64,000 bases of DNA from an uncultured beta proteobacterium. GTDB taxonomy: Bacteria; Pseudomonadota; Gammaproteobacteria; Burkholderiales; Burkholderiaceae_C. The position numbers and the translations under genes are program-made. Every line of letters begins with the position of its first letter. Within the stretch, counting starts at the first letter, position 1. Positions 1 through 10,331 of this stretch are shown in pieces. Where the stretch lies: positions 1-64,000 of the forward strand of contig CAIYYA010000226.1 in NCBI GenBank assembly GCA_903930255.1. Reading direction: 5' to 3'. Under the pieces are notes generated by a model that had not been told where the DNA came from, searched no databases, and was given only the letters and a program-made list of their open reading frames with translations.

Positions 1-1500
1 TACAAGTTTTACCTGACGCAGCTGCTCGAAGTTCGCTGGCGCGTCTGGATGACGGATCACTACCTGGCGCGCTGGTTGTCGAACCGGGCTTTCTATCAAA
101 TGGAGTTGTCACGTTTTGTCGGCACAAACAAGGCTTGCGGGCGTCTTCCTGATAACCCCGATCAGCGAATTCAGGAAGACATCAACCAATTCACCGCCTA
201 CAGCATTTCACTCTCGATGGGCTTGTTGAATGCGCTGGTCACGCTGGCGAGTTTTGTCGGAATATTGTGGGGCTTGTCAGGTGGTTTTGCGTTTTCTGTG
301 GCTGGGTCTGAGATGAATATCCCGGGCTTTATGGTGTGGATGGCGGTGTTGTACTGCCTGCTTGGCAGTGTCATCACGCACTATGTTGGCCGCCCACAAA
401 TTGCCTTGAATTTTCAGCAACAACGACTGGAGGCTGACTTTCGTCACCATATGGTTCGGGTTCGCGAATACAGCGAATCAATTGCGCTGGATCGGGGCGA
501 AGGGGTGGAGCATGGGCAACTCAAGCAACGCTTTGGTCTGGTTCTGGGCAATTACCTGTCACTCATCCGTGCTCAAAAAAAACTGGTTTGGTTTACCAGT
601 TTTTTTGGCCAGGCGGCTGTGGTGTTTCCATTTGTGGTGGCGGCCCCGCGTTTTTTTAGCGGCGCTATCCAGCTGGGTGAGTTAATGCAGATTTCGAGTG
701 CTTTTGGACAAGTGCAGGGTGCATTGAGCTGGTTTGTTGACAGTTACAGCAGCCTGGCCAGTTGGCGTGCTACGACCGATCGTTTAGTCAGCTTTGAAGC
801 ATCTTTTCAGGCTCTAAAGCAGGCGGATAAAGCGCCAATAGCTACTGAATCAAGAGCGCTTTGTGTGAAAAATATGCACTTGGAATTGCCCGATGGCACG
901 GTGCTGCTGGACCAGACGGAACTCTTCGCGCAACCCGGCGACAGCATCTGGTTGCAAGGACCATCAGGTGCAGGCAAGTCCACGATATTTCGTGCATTGG
1001 CAGGCATTTGGCCGTTTGCCAGTGGCGCAGTGCAGTGCCCGCACGATGCCATGTTTATTCCGCAGCGACCGTATTTTCCGAACGGCTCCTTACGTGATGC
1101 CCTGGCTTATCCGCAAAGTGCGGCTCTTTTCAGTGATGCACAACTGCAAGTGGCATTGCAAAGTGCCTTGCTGCCTGCTTTGCTGGAACGACTTGATGAA
1201 ACCGCAGCCTGGGGTCAACTGCTCTCGGGTGGGGAGCAGCAGCGTCTCGCGATGGCTCGCGTGTTTCTAAAGAAACCAAGTTGGGTTTTTGCTGACGAGG
1301 CCACCAGCGGACTCGATGAAAACGCTGAAAGTTTGATCTATCAAACGCTTCTGACGCAGATACAGCATGCGCAAGGAGCTATTATTTCAATAGCACATAG
1401 ACCCAATATGGCGCAATTTCACAAGGCGAGCTGGATTTTGCAAGAGCAACCCACGGGTGAAACTGCGCGATTTGTTGTGCGCAGCAACACCCTGACCTGA
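1..1500 (+). CDS. SbmA/YddA-type ABC transporter, fused permease and ATP-binding domain (5' truncated by window edge)
   Basis: Frame is open from base 1 (YKFYLTQLLEVRWRVWMTDHYL...). Walker A GPSGAGKS, signature LSGGEQQR, Walker B-like WVFADEATSGLDE, H-loop ISIAHR. Confidence 0.85.
   Translation, partial: YKFYLTQLLEVRWRVWMTDHYLARWLSNRAFYQMELSRFVGTNKACGRLPDNPDQRIQEDINQFTAYSISLSMGLLNALVTLASFVGILWGLSGGFAFSVAGSEMNIPGFMVWMAVLYCLLGSVITHYVGRPQIALNFQQQRLEADFRHHMVRVREYSESIALDRGEGVEHGQLKQRFGLVLGNYLSLIRAQKKLVWFTSFFGQAAVVFPFVVAAPRFFSGAIQLGELMQISSAFGQVQGALSWFVDSYSSLASWRATTDRLVSFEASFQALKQADKAPIATESRALCVKNMHLELPDGTVLLDQTELFAQPGDSIWLQGPSGAGKSTIFRALAGIWPFASGAVQCPHDAMFIPQRPYFPNGSLRDALAYPQSAALFSDAQLQVALQSALLPALLERLDETAAWGQLLSGGEQQRLAMARVFLKKPSWVFADEATSGLDENAESLIYQTLLTQIQHAQGAIISIAHRPNMAQFHKASWILQEQPTGETARFVVRSNTLT
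804..851 (-). repeat. dispersed ~48 nt repeat, possible copy 1 inside an ABC transporter CDS (TMD-NBD linker)
   Basis: Minus GATTCAGTAGCTATTGGCGCTTTATCCGCCTGCTTTAGAGCCTGAAAA; partial identity to the consensus. Confidence 0.4.
1344..1394 (-). repeat. dispersed ~48 nt repeat, possible copy 2 inside an ABC transporter CDS
   Basis: Minus GCTATTGAAATAATAGCTCCTTGCGCATGCTGTATCTGCGTCAGAAGCG. Confidence 0.5.
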
Positions 1501-1501
1501 G

Positions 1502-1999
1502 TCAGGTCTGAGGTTTTTCAGTTTTCGTGATCTTGGTCGGCGAATAGGTGAACACTTCGGTCGCGAGCGTGCCTTTGAGCGCGTCAAGAGCCGTCTTCGG
1601 TTCAAGTTGTTCTTTCACCTGCTGCTGCACCTGTACCGCACTGGCGCTGGCTTCCCACAGCGCCTTGAGCTGGCTGATCAGCACCTCATAGAGCGGCGGT
1701 TTGGGCGGATTTTCGGGCTGCTCTGCCGAGAGTTGACGCTGAGTCCATTGTTTGTTGAACTCGTCGGCTTGGGTGTTTGATGACCCCGTTTCACCCACAC
1801 TGGCAAGACTACCTTCTTGCGCAGCAGTCTGGATTGCCGTGTTGATCATGTTAATAACGCTGGGTGAAGGCTGTTCGTCGATGCCAGTTAAAGAACTGTT
1901 TACCGGCGGAACCGGAATAACCCGTCCCGTTGACAATGCCGCAGCTTCAGAGGCGATGGGCCGCTGGCTAGGGATTCGATCAATGGATGGCAGTTGCAT
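1502..1999 (-). CDS. hypothetical protein downstream of cheB
   Basis: 165 aa ORF in the same orientation as the che cluster; no family recognised. Confidence 0.55.
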   Translation of the reverse strand: MQLPSIDRIPSQRPIASEAAALSTGRVIPVPPVNSSLTGIDEQPSPSVINMINTAIQTAAQEGSLASVGETGSSNTQADEFNKQWTQRQLSAEQPENPPKPPLYEVLISQLKALWEASASAVQVQQQVKEQLEPKTALDALKGTLATEVFTYSPTKITKTEKPQT

Positions 2000-2125
2000 A
2001 TTGGTTCAGGCGGCAGAATGTGTCTGAGGTCTTTCCTCCGTTCGTAGGTTTATTAACGGCAGAAATAGACGGTTATTAACCCCTATTTTTAAAAAAATGT
2101 GCATTTTTTTAAAAATAAACTGAAA

Positions 2126-3238
2126 TCAAATCCGATAACGATCAGCCGAAGCCCCTAATTTGGCTAAAAGTGCCGGGGCAATGGCATTTAAAGGCAATAT
2201 TTCGTCGGCGGCACCATGGGCAATGGCTTCTTTGGGCATGCCAAAAACAATGCACGATGCTTCGTCTTGTACGAAGTTGTAGCTGCCGGCGTCTTTCATT
2301 TCGCGCATGGCTTTGGCGCCATCATTGCCCATGCCGGTGAGCATGATGCCAAAAGCGTTGCGCCCAACGACATTGGCTGCCGAGCGAAACAACACTTCGA
2401 CCGAAGGCCGATGCCGATTGACCGGTTCACCGTCTTCAACCACCGCCACGTAATTGGCGCCACTGCGATCAATGCGAAACTGCTTGCCCCCGGGTGCAAT
2501 GTAGGCATGCCCAGGCAAAATGCGTTCGCCATGGACGGCTTCCTGAACCGCAATTTGGCAGAGTCCATTCAGACGAGCCGCAAAACTGGTGGTAAACCCC
2601 GGTGGCATGTGCTGCGTAATAACGATTCCCGGTGAGTTGGCGGGAAGTTTGGTGAGAATTTCCTTGATGGCTTCAGTACCGCCAGTGGATGCACCCATAA
2701 CGATGAGTTTTTCGGTGAACACACGACCCACCAATGATGTTGAGGGGCTTGCTTTACTCGCGAGCGCGCTGGCGGATGCTGAAGGGGTGAGCGTCCGCTT
2801 GATTTTGGCCGCCGCAGCAATCCGCACTTTGTCGACAATTTCATGGGACAGCTCACTCAAGCCATCGGCCACACCAATGCGGGGTTTGGCAATGAAATCA
2901 ACCGCACCAAGCTCCAATGCTTTCATGGTGACTTCAGCACCCCGCTCGGTCAGCGTGGAAATCATCAGCACCGGCATAGGGCGCAATCGCATCAAGCGCC
3001 CCAAAAAATCGATTCCATCCATGCGTGGCATCTCGATGTCCAGGGTGATGACGTCGGGGTTGAGCTCGCGAATCATTTCACGCGCCACCAGCGGATCACT
3101 AGCAGCGCCAACGCACTCCATATCACCTTGACGGTTGATGATTTCTGACAACAAGCTGCGCACCAACGCCGAATCATCGACCACAATGACGCGTATTTTT
3201 TTCAATTGAAGTTCCTCAAAACAAGTCGATCGACCCAC
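2126..3238 (-). CDS. cheB: CheB protein-glutamate methylesterase (true start possibly TTG at 3205)
   Basis: REC domain ([19 protein letters not shown]) plus CheB catalytic domain ([34 protein letters not shown]). Confidence 0.93.
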   Translation of the reverse strand: MGRSTCFEELQLKKIRVIVVDDSALVRSLLSEIINRQGDMECVGAASDPLVAREMIRELNPDVITLDIEMPRMDGIDFLGRLMRLRPMPVLMISTLTERGAEVTMKALELGAVDFIAKPRIGVADGLSELSHEIVDKVRIAAAAKIKRTLTPSASASALASKASPSTSLVGRVFTEKLIVMGASTGGTEAIKEILTKLPANSPGIVITQHMPPGFTTSFAARLNGLCQIAVQEAVHGERILPGHAYIAPGGKQFRIDRSGANYVAVVEDGEPVNRHRPSVEVLFRSAANVVGRNAFGIMLTGMGNDGAKAMREMKDAGSYNFVQDEASCIVFGMPKEAIAHGAADEILPLNAIAPALLAKLGASADRYRI

Positions 3239-3875
3239 CAGCCGTTGACTTGGCTACGCTGGCTGCATTGCCTTTGCGTTCTTCGACTGCCAATGTTTCC
3301 GGGTGAGCGTGTGCCAGTCGTTTGACAAGCGCTTTGCCGTTCACCGGGAAAAAACAGACTTTGCGTGGATGAATATCCAGTACATCCTGTGACACGATCG
3401 GAATGCGCTCTGTGGCGAGGTATTCGAGCACAAATTTGGTGTTGCGCTCACCCACATTCATTGAGGTGAAGCCCGCCATGACCTGAGCGCCACCAAACAC
3501 CTTGGCTTGCATGGTTTCCCGGCGTGCACCAATTTTGAGCATTTGGTTGATCAGCAGCTCCATCGCATAGGAGCCGTAACGGCCTCCGCCGTCGCCATCG
3601 CCATCAGGCAGCATGAAATGGTTCATGCCGCCTGCGCGCGCGCGCGAATCCCAAATGCAGGCAGAAATGCAAGAGCCCAAGACGGTTGTGATCATCACTT
3701 CGTCGTTGGAAACGTAGTATTCCCCCGGCAAAACCTTCACCGCATCGTATTGAAAATGGGTGTCACTGAAAAAAAACGACGCCTCACCCGGGCTACGCGG
3801 GAGCGACTTCAAGTGCTCAACCCGCGAAACACGGGCACTTGACATGGGGCGCAATAAAGTACTAGCGCCGTTCAT
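3216..3875 (-). CDS. cheD: CheD chemoreceptor glutamine deamidase
   Basis: Motifs [13 protein letters not shown] and GGMNHFMLP are typical of CheD. Confidence 0.93.
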   Translation of the reverse strand: MNGASTLLRPMSSARVSRVEHLKSLPRSPGEASFFFSDTHFQYDAVKVLPGEYYVSNDEVMITTVLGSCISACIWDSRARAGGMNHFMLPDGDGDGGGRYGSYAMELLINQMLKIGARRETMQAKVFGGAQVMAGFTSMNVGERNTKFVLEYLATERIPIVSQDVLDIHPRKVCFFPVNGKALVKRLAHAHPETLAVEERKGNAASVAKSTAGGSIDLF

Positions 3876-4725
3876 AAACAGTTTTGCCTTTCAACGTGAA
3901 AAGGTCACGGGATTCGCTGAAATTTTCTGAATGCCCGACAAAGAGCAAACCGCCAGGGATCATCACACGGTGAATACGCTCAAGCACACGACGCTGTGTC
4001 GCCGCATCAAAATAGATCATGACATTGCGACAGAAAACGACATCAAAGGTTTCGCGAAAAGGCCAGTCGTCACGCACCAAATTCACAATGATGAAATGCA
4101 CCATGCTGGCGAACTCAGGCTTGATGCGCACCATGCCTTGGTTATTGCCTTTGCCACGCAGAAAAAAATGCTGCATTTGGCTTTCAGAAATGTTCTTCAA
4201 GCTCTCAACGGCATAAACACCCTGGGTGGCGGTTTCGAGCACTTTGGAGTCAATGTCGCTGGCGGTCAAGCTGATACTGGATCTGTGTGCCAAAGCTTCG
4301 ACTGCCGTCATGATGATGGAATAGGGCTCTTCACCGGTTGACGCGGCGCTGCACCATACACGCCAAGAGGTTTGCGCAGGTCGCGAGCGTAGTAACTCCG
4401 AGAAAATCTGAAAGTGATGCTGTTCGCGGAAAAATGAAGTCAGGTTGGTGGTCAGTGCGTTGATGAATTCCTGCCACTCAGCGCCGTCCTGACTCTCAAG
4501 CCAGCTCAGATATTGGCGAAAGCTGGTGTGACCGGTCTCGCGCAAGCGGCGCGATAAGCGGCTGTAAACCATAGCATGCTTACCGTCGTGCAAACTGATA
4601 CCGGCGCGCTGGTAGATCAGCGCTTGCACTTTATCAAAGTCGGCATCAGTCCAGGTGAACTCTCGACCCTGCATATCCGAGAGCACTGACTCCGGCGGTG
4701 GTCGACCTGCTTGAACAGTCCCCAT
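3862..4725 (-). CDS. cheR: CheR chemotaxis methyltransferase
   Basis: TSFFREQHHF, WCSAASTGEEPYSI, DVVFCRNVMIYFD, GHSENFS. Confidence 0.94.
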   Translation of the reverse strand: MGTVQAGRPPPESVLSDMQGREFTWTDADFDKVQALIYQRAGISLHDGKHAMVYSRLSRRLRETGHTSFRQYLSWLESQDGAEWQEFINALTTNLTSFFREQHHFQIFSELLRSRPAQTSWRVWCSAASTGEEPYSIIMTAVEALAHRSSISLTASDIDSKVLETATQGVYAVESLKNISESQMQHFFLRGKGNNQGMVRIKPEFASMVHFIIVNLVRDDWPFRETFDVVFCRNVMIYFDAATQRRVLERIHRVMIPGGLLFVGHSENFSESRDLFTLKGKTVYERR

Positions 4726-4740
4726 GCGGTAGGTGTCGGT

Positions 4741-5229
4741 TCAGATGGCGTCAGCGACCAAACCCATGTCTTCAGCCGCCATGAGTTTTTCAATGTCTAA
4801 CAAAATCAGCATGCGCTCACCCAGCGAGCCCAGACCAATCACGGCATCACTGCCAATAACACTGTCAACTTCAGGAGCTGCCCGCGTGTTTTCAGGCGCT
4901 AACTCCATCACGTCGCTAACCGAATCAACGACGATTCCAACGATCCGATGGCGCAAATTCAGAATGATCACCACGGTGAAAGAGTCATAGACGGCGCGCT
5001 CACAATTGAAGCGCAGGCGCATGTCAACAATTGGCACAATGGTGCCCCGCAGGTTCACAACACCCTTGATAAAGACGGGTGCATTGGCAATCCGCGTGGG
5101 GGGTTCATACCCGCGAATTTCCTGAACTTTCAAGATGTCGATGCCGTACTCCTCTCGATCGAGACGAAAGGTCAGGTACTCGCGGGCACCGGGGGTTGTT
5201 GCATCGTTTGATTTATCCATTGTGGCCAT
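4741..5229 (-). CDS. cheW: CheW adaptor
   Basis: FRLDREEYGIDILKVQEIRGYEPPTRIANAPVFIKGVVNLRGTIVPIVDMR. Confidence 0.95.
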   Translation of the reverse strand: MATMDKSNDATTPGAREYLTFRLDREEYGIDILKVQEIRGYEPPTRIANAPVFIKGVVNLRGTIVPIVDMRLRFNCERAVYDSFTVVIILNLRHRIVGIVVDSVSDVMELAPENTRAAPEVDSVIGSDAVIGLGSLGERMLILLDIEKLMAAEDMGLVADAI

Positions 5230-5256
5230 GTGGCTTCTCCTGTTGGGGACAGTGTT

Positions 5257-7425
5257 TCAGTGCCGTGAGCGGCGCACTAAAGCGCCTGTATCGAGGATCA
5301 GTGCGACTTTTCCGTCGCCCAAGATCGTTGCCCCCGAGACATTGGGTACTTTGCGGTAGTTGGACTCGAGATTTTTCACCACCACTTGTTGTTGGCCTAA
5401 GAGTTCGTCAACCAGCAATACCACCCGGCTGCCCTCGGCTTCGATAACGACCATGATGTCGCTGGATTTGTCCATATCAAAACGGGGCACTTGAAAAACC
5501 TTCTCAAGCTCAATGACTGGCATGTATTCGTCGCGCACCTTGACCAGTTGGGCGCCTTGGCCAACCGTGCTCACGGCACCCGATTTAACCTGGAATGATT
5601 CGACCACCGATGACAACGGCAGGATGTAAACCTCGTTGCCAACACCTACCGACATGCCGTCCATGATGGCCAGCGTGAGCGGCAAACGCACCGAAACCCG
5701 CATGCCATAGCCTTCAGAGGACTCAATATCAACCGTGCCATTGAGCGATGTGATGTTGCGCTTAACGACGTCCATGCCAACACCGCGTCCGGATACATCG
5801 GTGACAATTTCTGCTGTAGAAAATCCTGGGGCAAAAATGAGCTGCCAGACATCAGCATCGGACATTTGATCCGACACATCGAGACCGCGCTCGCGCGCTT
5901 TGGCCAAGATTTTTTCACGCGACATGCCCTTGCCGTCATCGCGCACTTCAATCACGATCGAGCCACCCTGATGTGCCGCAGAAAGAGTTATGGTTCCAGT
6001 TTCTGGCTTGCCAGCACGCACGCGATCAGCTGGCATTTCTATGCCGTGATCGCAACTGTTGCGCACCAAGTGGGTCAATGGGTCGGTGATTTTCTCCACC
6101 AAACCTTTGTCAAGCTCGGTCGCTTCACCCTGCGTGACAAAGTCTACCTTTTTGCCCAGTTTGCTAGCAAGGTCGCGCAGCATACGCGGGAACCGGCTGA
6201 ACACAATCGACATTGGAATCATGCGAATTGACATCACCGACTCTTGCAGATCGCGTGTATTGCGATCCAGATCCGTTAAACCAGTGAGCAATTGTTGGTA
6301 AAGCGCAGGATCCAGGGCGCGACTATTTTGCGCCAGCATGGCCTGCGTAATGACCAGCTCACCAACCAGATTAATCAATTGATCAACCTTGCTGATGGCA
6401 ACCCGAATGGTGGCTGCTTCGGGTTGCACATGAGCAGCCACAGGCACTTTAGGGCCTGTTGGCGTTGACTTGATCGCTACCTCTTCTGGCACAACGGCCA
6501 TTGCCAAGGTGCTGGCAGTGCTTGCTAGCACTGTTCCAGGTGCTCCAGGAGCGCCATCGAAAAAGCCGAACCCGGCAGCGGCATCATCGAGTGGAGTCTG
6601 GACGGCGGCTAACTCTGCAGCCTTGGGGGGGGGCTGCACACTGGTGGCCGCTTCTTTGATTAGAACCTGATCACGCGAGACATGAAAGGCAAAAAGATCG
6701 AGAAGATCGTCATTGGATGAACTGGTTTCTGCGGCAAAAACCCGGGTGTCAGTTTGGCTGCTGGGCATCGGTTTGATTTCACCCAAGCCAGGAATGTCGC
6801 GAAACAGCTCCATGATGGCATCCGCAGTTTCGGGTTGTGCCAGCTTGCTGATGATGATTTCCAAAGCGCGAATGCCTGGTGCCAGCTTTTTTTCGGGTTG
6901 TGCGATGGGCACAACAAGCGGGGCAGCAACGACTGGTGCGGCCGGTTTGGGTGCCGGTGCGGCCGGTGCGTCAGCACCTGAAACCAGGGCGCGAATTCGT
7001 TTGACCAGTTCGGCCGTGGGTGGACCCCCACCTGTTTCACCCGATTGGTGGCGTGCCAGCAGGCCACGCGATGCATCGGCTGACTCCAGCAGCACATCAA
7101 CCATGGCCGAATTGGGCTTGAGTTCATGGCGGCGCAGTCGATCCAGCAAGGACTCCATCTGATGGGTCAGCTCGGCGACATCCGAGAAGCCAAAGGTTGC
7201 CGCACCACCCTTGACGGAGTGGGCGCAACGGAAAATGCCATTGAGCTCTTCGTCATCGGCGGTTTCAAGATTCAAATTAAGCAGCATCTGCTCCATCAGA
7301 TCGAGGTTTTCGCCAGCTTCCTCAAAAAAGATTTGATAAAACTGGCTTAAATCAAAATCGGCACCTGATCCGCCGGCTTCTTGGTGTGCTTCTGCCATAT
7401 GAGTCTCCTGAAAACTGTGCTGCAA
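5257..7425 (-). CDS. cheA: CheA chemotaxis histidine kinase
   Basis: HPt FRCAHSVKGGAATFGF; kinase LTHLVRNSCDHGIE, GRGVGMDVVKRNI; CheW-like C-terminus. Confidence 0.95.
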   Translation of the reverse strand: MQHSFQETHMAEAHQEAGGSGADFDLSQFYQIFFEEAGENLDLMEQMLLNLNLETADDEELNGIFRCAHSVKGGAATFGFSDVAELTHQMESLLDRLRRHELKPNSAMVDVLLESADASRGLLARHQSGETGGGPPTAELVKRIRALVSGADAPAAPAPKPAAPVVAAPLVVPIAQPEKKLAPGIRALEIIISKLAQPETADAIMELFRDIPGLGEIKPMPSSQTDTRVFAAETSSSNDDLLDLFAFHVSRDQVLIKEAATSVQPPPKAAELAAVQTPLDDAAAGFGFFDGAPGAPGTVLASTASTLAMAVVPEEVAIKSTPTGPKVPVAAHVQPEAATIRVAISKVDQLINLVGELVITQAMLAQNSRALDPALYQQLLTGLTDLDRNTRDLQESVMSIRMIPMSIVFSRFPRMLRDLASKLGKKVDFVTQGEATELDKGLVEKITDPLTHLVRNSCDHGIEMPADRVRAGKPETGTITLSAAHQGGSIVIEVRDDGKGMSREKILAKARERGLDVSDQMSDADVWQLIFAPGFSTAEIVTDVSGRGVGMDVVKRNITSLNGTVDIESSEGYGMRVSVRLPLTLAIMDGMSVGVGNEVYILPLSSVVESFQVKSGAVSTVGQGAQLVKVRDEYMPVIELEKVFQVPRFDMDKSSDIMVVIEAEGSRVVLLVDELLGQQQVVVKNLESNYRKVPNVSGATILGDGKVALILDTGALVRRSRH

Positions 7426-7441
7426 ATCTGCTAAATTTTGT

Positions 7442-7807
7442 TCAAACTTTAACCACTTTTTTGATCACTTCGATCAAACGAACCGGGTCAAAGGGCTTCA
7501 CCAACCAACCGGTTGCACCCGCAGCCCGGCCTGCTTGCTTCATCAAATCACTCGACTCGGTGGTGAGCATCAATATGGGAATTTGCTTGAAATTAGGGTG
7601 CTCCCGCAACTTGCGCGTCAGACCCAAACCATCCAGACGCGGCATGTTTTGGTCTGTCAGAACTAAATCAAAAGTCTGCATTTGGGCTTTTTCAAAGGCA
7701 TCGATGCCGTCAACCGCCTCAACCACTTGATGACCAGCGCCAATAAGCGTGAATGACACCATTTTTCGCATGGAAGGAGAATCATCAACGGCGAGAATTA
7801 AAGACAT
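7442..7807 (-). CDS. cheY: CheY-type single-domain response regulator
   Basis: 121 aa REC domain ILAVDDSPSMRKM...DLVLTDQNMPRLDG...TGWLVKPFDP. Confidence 0.88.
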   Translation of the reverse strand: MSLILAVDDSPSMRKMVSFTLIGAGHQVVEAVDGIDAFEKAQMQTFDLVLTDQNMPRLDGLGLTRKLREHPNFKQIPILMLTTESSDLMKQAGRAAGATGWLVKPFDPVRLIEVIKKVVKV

Positions 7808-7837
7808 GAAGCACTCCGGCTATAAAAAATGTCAAAT

Positions 7838-8284
7838 TTAAAAAAGCTCGATCGAACCAGCTTGCATTTCATCCTGGGTCACCGGGTTAGGACGCTCGGG
7901 AACTTCCTCGACAAACGGAACCGCTTCGCCATCTTCGCTACCCATGGCCTCAGAGGCTAGCCGATAAGCGCAACCTTGAAGAATCTTGGAGGTGTGCACG
8001 ATGAGTTGTGACGCCATGTCCTGAAACTGCAACTCTGTGACTGCCGAGTGCAGGGCTGAGCGCACATTTTCAAGTTCCTTGAACGTTTCGAGTGACGGGC
8101 TCGACAAATTGGCACTGACACTGGTGAACCTCTGCATCAGGTTTTCCATGGTGTGCGCCAACAAGGAGTCGAGTCGATTTAGGTCGTGCACCACCACCAA
8201 GAGCGAGTCCTGCACTTCTGCCACCAACATCACGGGCAATTCAACCATTGGAATCGACGAAGCATCGTCTGGCGCAACAAACAA
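7838..8284 (-). CDS. cheZ: CheZ-like chemotaxis phosphatase
   Basis: Helical protein with LQFQDMASQLI, resembling the CheZ catalytic DFQDLTGQ motif; first gene of the che cluster. Confidence 0.6.
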   Translation of the reverse strand: MFVAPDDASSIPMVELPVMLVAEVQDSLLVVVHDLNRLDSLLAHTMENLMQRFTSVSANLSSPSLETFKELENVRSALHSAVTELQFQDMASQLIVHTSKILQGCAYRLASEAMGSEDGEAVPFVEEVPERPNPVTQDEMQAGSIELF

Positions 8285-8404
8285 TCAAAACTCCTCAAGG
8301 AACTAGGCTAACCACGCACGCTAAACGCTAAAGACAATCATAGCGCCAATCATCCCGTTTTAGTCGCTCTGTACTTTGTGAAAAGTCACCGACAATGTGC
8401 AATC

Positions 8405-9499
8405 ATGTCAACTGAAGCTCAACTGCCAATGTGTGTGCTGCATTTGGAGGATTCACCTCTGGATCACGCGCTGGTCTGCCGCGAGCTGAAGAAATTTGAC
8501 ACGACGATCATGATCGAGCGGGTTGAGTCGCTTGCGGATTTTTCGGCCGCATTGCAGCAGTCACGCTTTCATGTGGTGCTGGCAGACTATCGGCTCGCTG
8601 GTTTCACCGCACTGGATGCCTGGGCTGTGATGCAGATCGAAAGATGCAAACTGCCATTTATTTTGTTGTCTGGGGCGATTGGTGAGGCTGCGGCAGTGGC
8701 CGCAATCAAACTAGGCATCAGTGACTATCTGCCGAAAGATGAGCTACCCAAATTGCCGCACACCATTTTGCGTGCGATTGAAATGCAGGCGATGCGCTTG
8801 GCCAAGGAAGATGCCGATCTGGAACTTGCCAAGTCTGAAAAACGGCTAGCCAGTTTCGCCGAGCATCTGCAAAGTGCCATTGAGCAAGAGCGGGCTGCTA
8901 TTTCACGCGAAATACACGACGATATTGGCGGTGCACTGGCGGCTATTCGCTTTGACTTGTTTTGGCTGAAGCGCCATAACGCGCAAGACGATGCAGGCAA
9001 ACACATTGAATCAGCTACCGACATGTTGCAGCAAGCTATTGAAGCGAGCCAGCGCATCATGATGAATTTGCGGCCAGCCATTCTTGACCAAGGGTTGAGC
9101 GCGGCCGTGCACTGGCTAAGCAGCGGCTTTTCAAAACGCAACAACGTTCCAGTGCGGGTTGATCTTGCGGGCGATTTGAGCCAACTATCCAAGTCGATTC
9201 AGCTGGTCGCTTACCGAACGGTCCAAGAGGCATTGACTAACATTAGCAAGCACGCCAGGTGCAGCAGGGTGACGATAGACATCAGCGATGCTGAAGGTGT
9301 CCTGACAGTAGAAGTCAGCGACAACGGGCAGGGTATTACAGCGCAAGAGCAAGAGAAACCCAAGTCGTTTGGTTTGCGTGGTTTGCAGGAACGCGCAAAA
9401 ACAGTCGGAGGCTGGGTCGATATCAGCGCCCAAGCGGGCGCAGGAACTTCGATTATTCTGTCCATCCCGTTGCCAATTGCAACGAACCCAGAAAGCTAA
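8405..9499 (+). CDS. soluble REC-histidine kinase (HisKA_3/NarX type)
   Basis: N-terminal receiver (LHLEDSPLDHALV...VVLADYRLAG), AISREIHDDIGGALAAIRFDLFWL H-box, HATPase (DNGQGI, GLRGLQERA). Start chosen at ATG 8405 within ORF 8378-9499. Confidence 0.88.
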   Translation: MSTEAQLPMCVLHLEDSPLDHALVCRELKKFDTTIMIERVESLADFSAALQQSRFHVVLADYRLAGFTALDAWAVMQIERCKLPFILLSGAIGEAAAVAAIKLGISDYLPKDELPKLPHTILRAIEMQAMRLAKEDADLELAKSEKRLASFAEHLQSAIEQERAAISREIHDDIGGALAAIRFDLFWLKRHNAQDDAGKHIESATDMLQQAIEASQRIMMNLRPAILDQGLSAAVHWLSSGFSKRNNVPVRVDLAGDLSQLSKSIQLVAYRTVQEALTNISKHARCSRVTIDISDAEGVLTVEVSDNGQGITAQEQEKPKSFGLRGLQERAKTVGGWVDISAQAGAGTSIILSIPLPIATNPES

Positions 9500-9508
9500 G
9501 GCATCTCG

Positions 9509-10138
9509 ATGATTCATGTGATTTTGTGTGATGACCATGCCATGATTCGGCGCGGTATACGCGACACGCTGGCAGAGGCTGTCGATATTCGCGTCACGGC
9601 TGAAACTGGAAGCTACTCTGAGGTGCGTGAAGCCCTGCGCTCGGCACCTTGCGATGTGTTGGTGCTCGATTTGAATTTGCCAGGGCGTGGTGGCCTAGAA
9701 GTGCTGGCCAGTCTGCGCGAGACCGACTCACCGGTCAAGGTTCTGGTGGTTTCGATGTATCCTGAAGACCAATACGCCATTCGTTGTCTTAAATCAGGTG
9801 CCCAAGGCTATTTGAACAAGGCTGGCGACCCTGCCGACTTGATCATTGCAGTTCGCACCGTCGCACAAGGCAGAAAGTATGTAACACCTGCGGTGGCGCA
9901 AATGCTGGTGGAAAATTTGAATACACCGCAAAACTTGAGCCTGCACGCCAGTTTGTCGGAGCGAGAGCTGCAAACCTTGCTGAAGATTGCATCGGGCAAG
10001 CGTTTGTCAGACATTGCCGAAGAGCTGATGCTCAGTCCCAAGACCGTCAGTGTTTATCGTGCGCGGGTTCTGGAAAAGCTCAAACTGACCAACAATTCTG
10101 AACTAACGGTGTACGCTATTCGTAACGGGCTGGTATGA
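9509..10138 (+). CDS. NarL/FixJ (LuxR-type) response regulator
   Basis: REC IHVILCDDHAMIRRGIRD plus LuxR HTH LSERELQTLLKIASGKRLSDIAEELMLSPKTVSVYRARVLEKL. Confidence 0.92.
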   Translation: MIHVILCDDHAMIRRGIRDTLAEAVDIRVTAETGSYSEVREALRSAPCDVLVLDLNLPGRGGLEVLASLRETDSPVKVLVVSMYPEDQYAIRCLKSGAQGYLNKAGDPADLIIAVRTVAQGRKYVTPAVAQMLVENLNTPQNLSLHASLSERELQTLLKIASGKRLSDIAEELMLSPKTVSVYRARVLEKLKLTNNSELTVYAIRNGLV

Positions 10139-10152
10139 AGCATGGATCCGGC

Positions 10153-10319
10153 CTGGTAGTGCGTTTCACCAAAACAGTTACATGAAATCGCGTCTTTTTC
10201 CGCCAAGCGTCGTTGCACAGCCTTGCCATACAGCCCGGTATGCCTGCCGCTGTGCGCCTAGCTTGGCGGAAAAATCCATCAATTTTATTTGTAGCCATTT
10301 TGACGAAACGCACCACTAG
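10153..10319. repeat. ~167 nt imperfect nested palindrome between convergent genes; possible bidirectional terminator
   Basis: Outer arms CTGGTAGTGCGTTTCACCAAAA versus reverse complement CTAGTGGTGCGTTTCGTCAAAA; inner TTTTTCCGCCAAGCG...CGCCTAGCTTGGCGGAAAAA. Confidence 0.8.
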
Positions 10320-10331
10320 TGCTGTTGCCGG

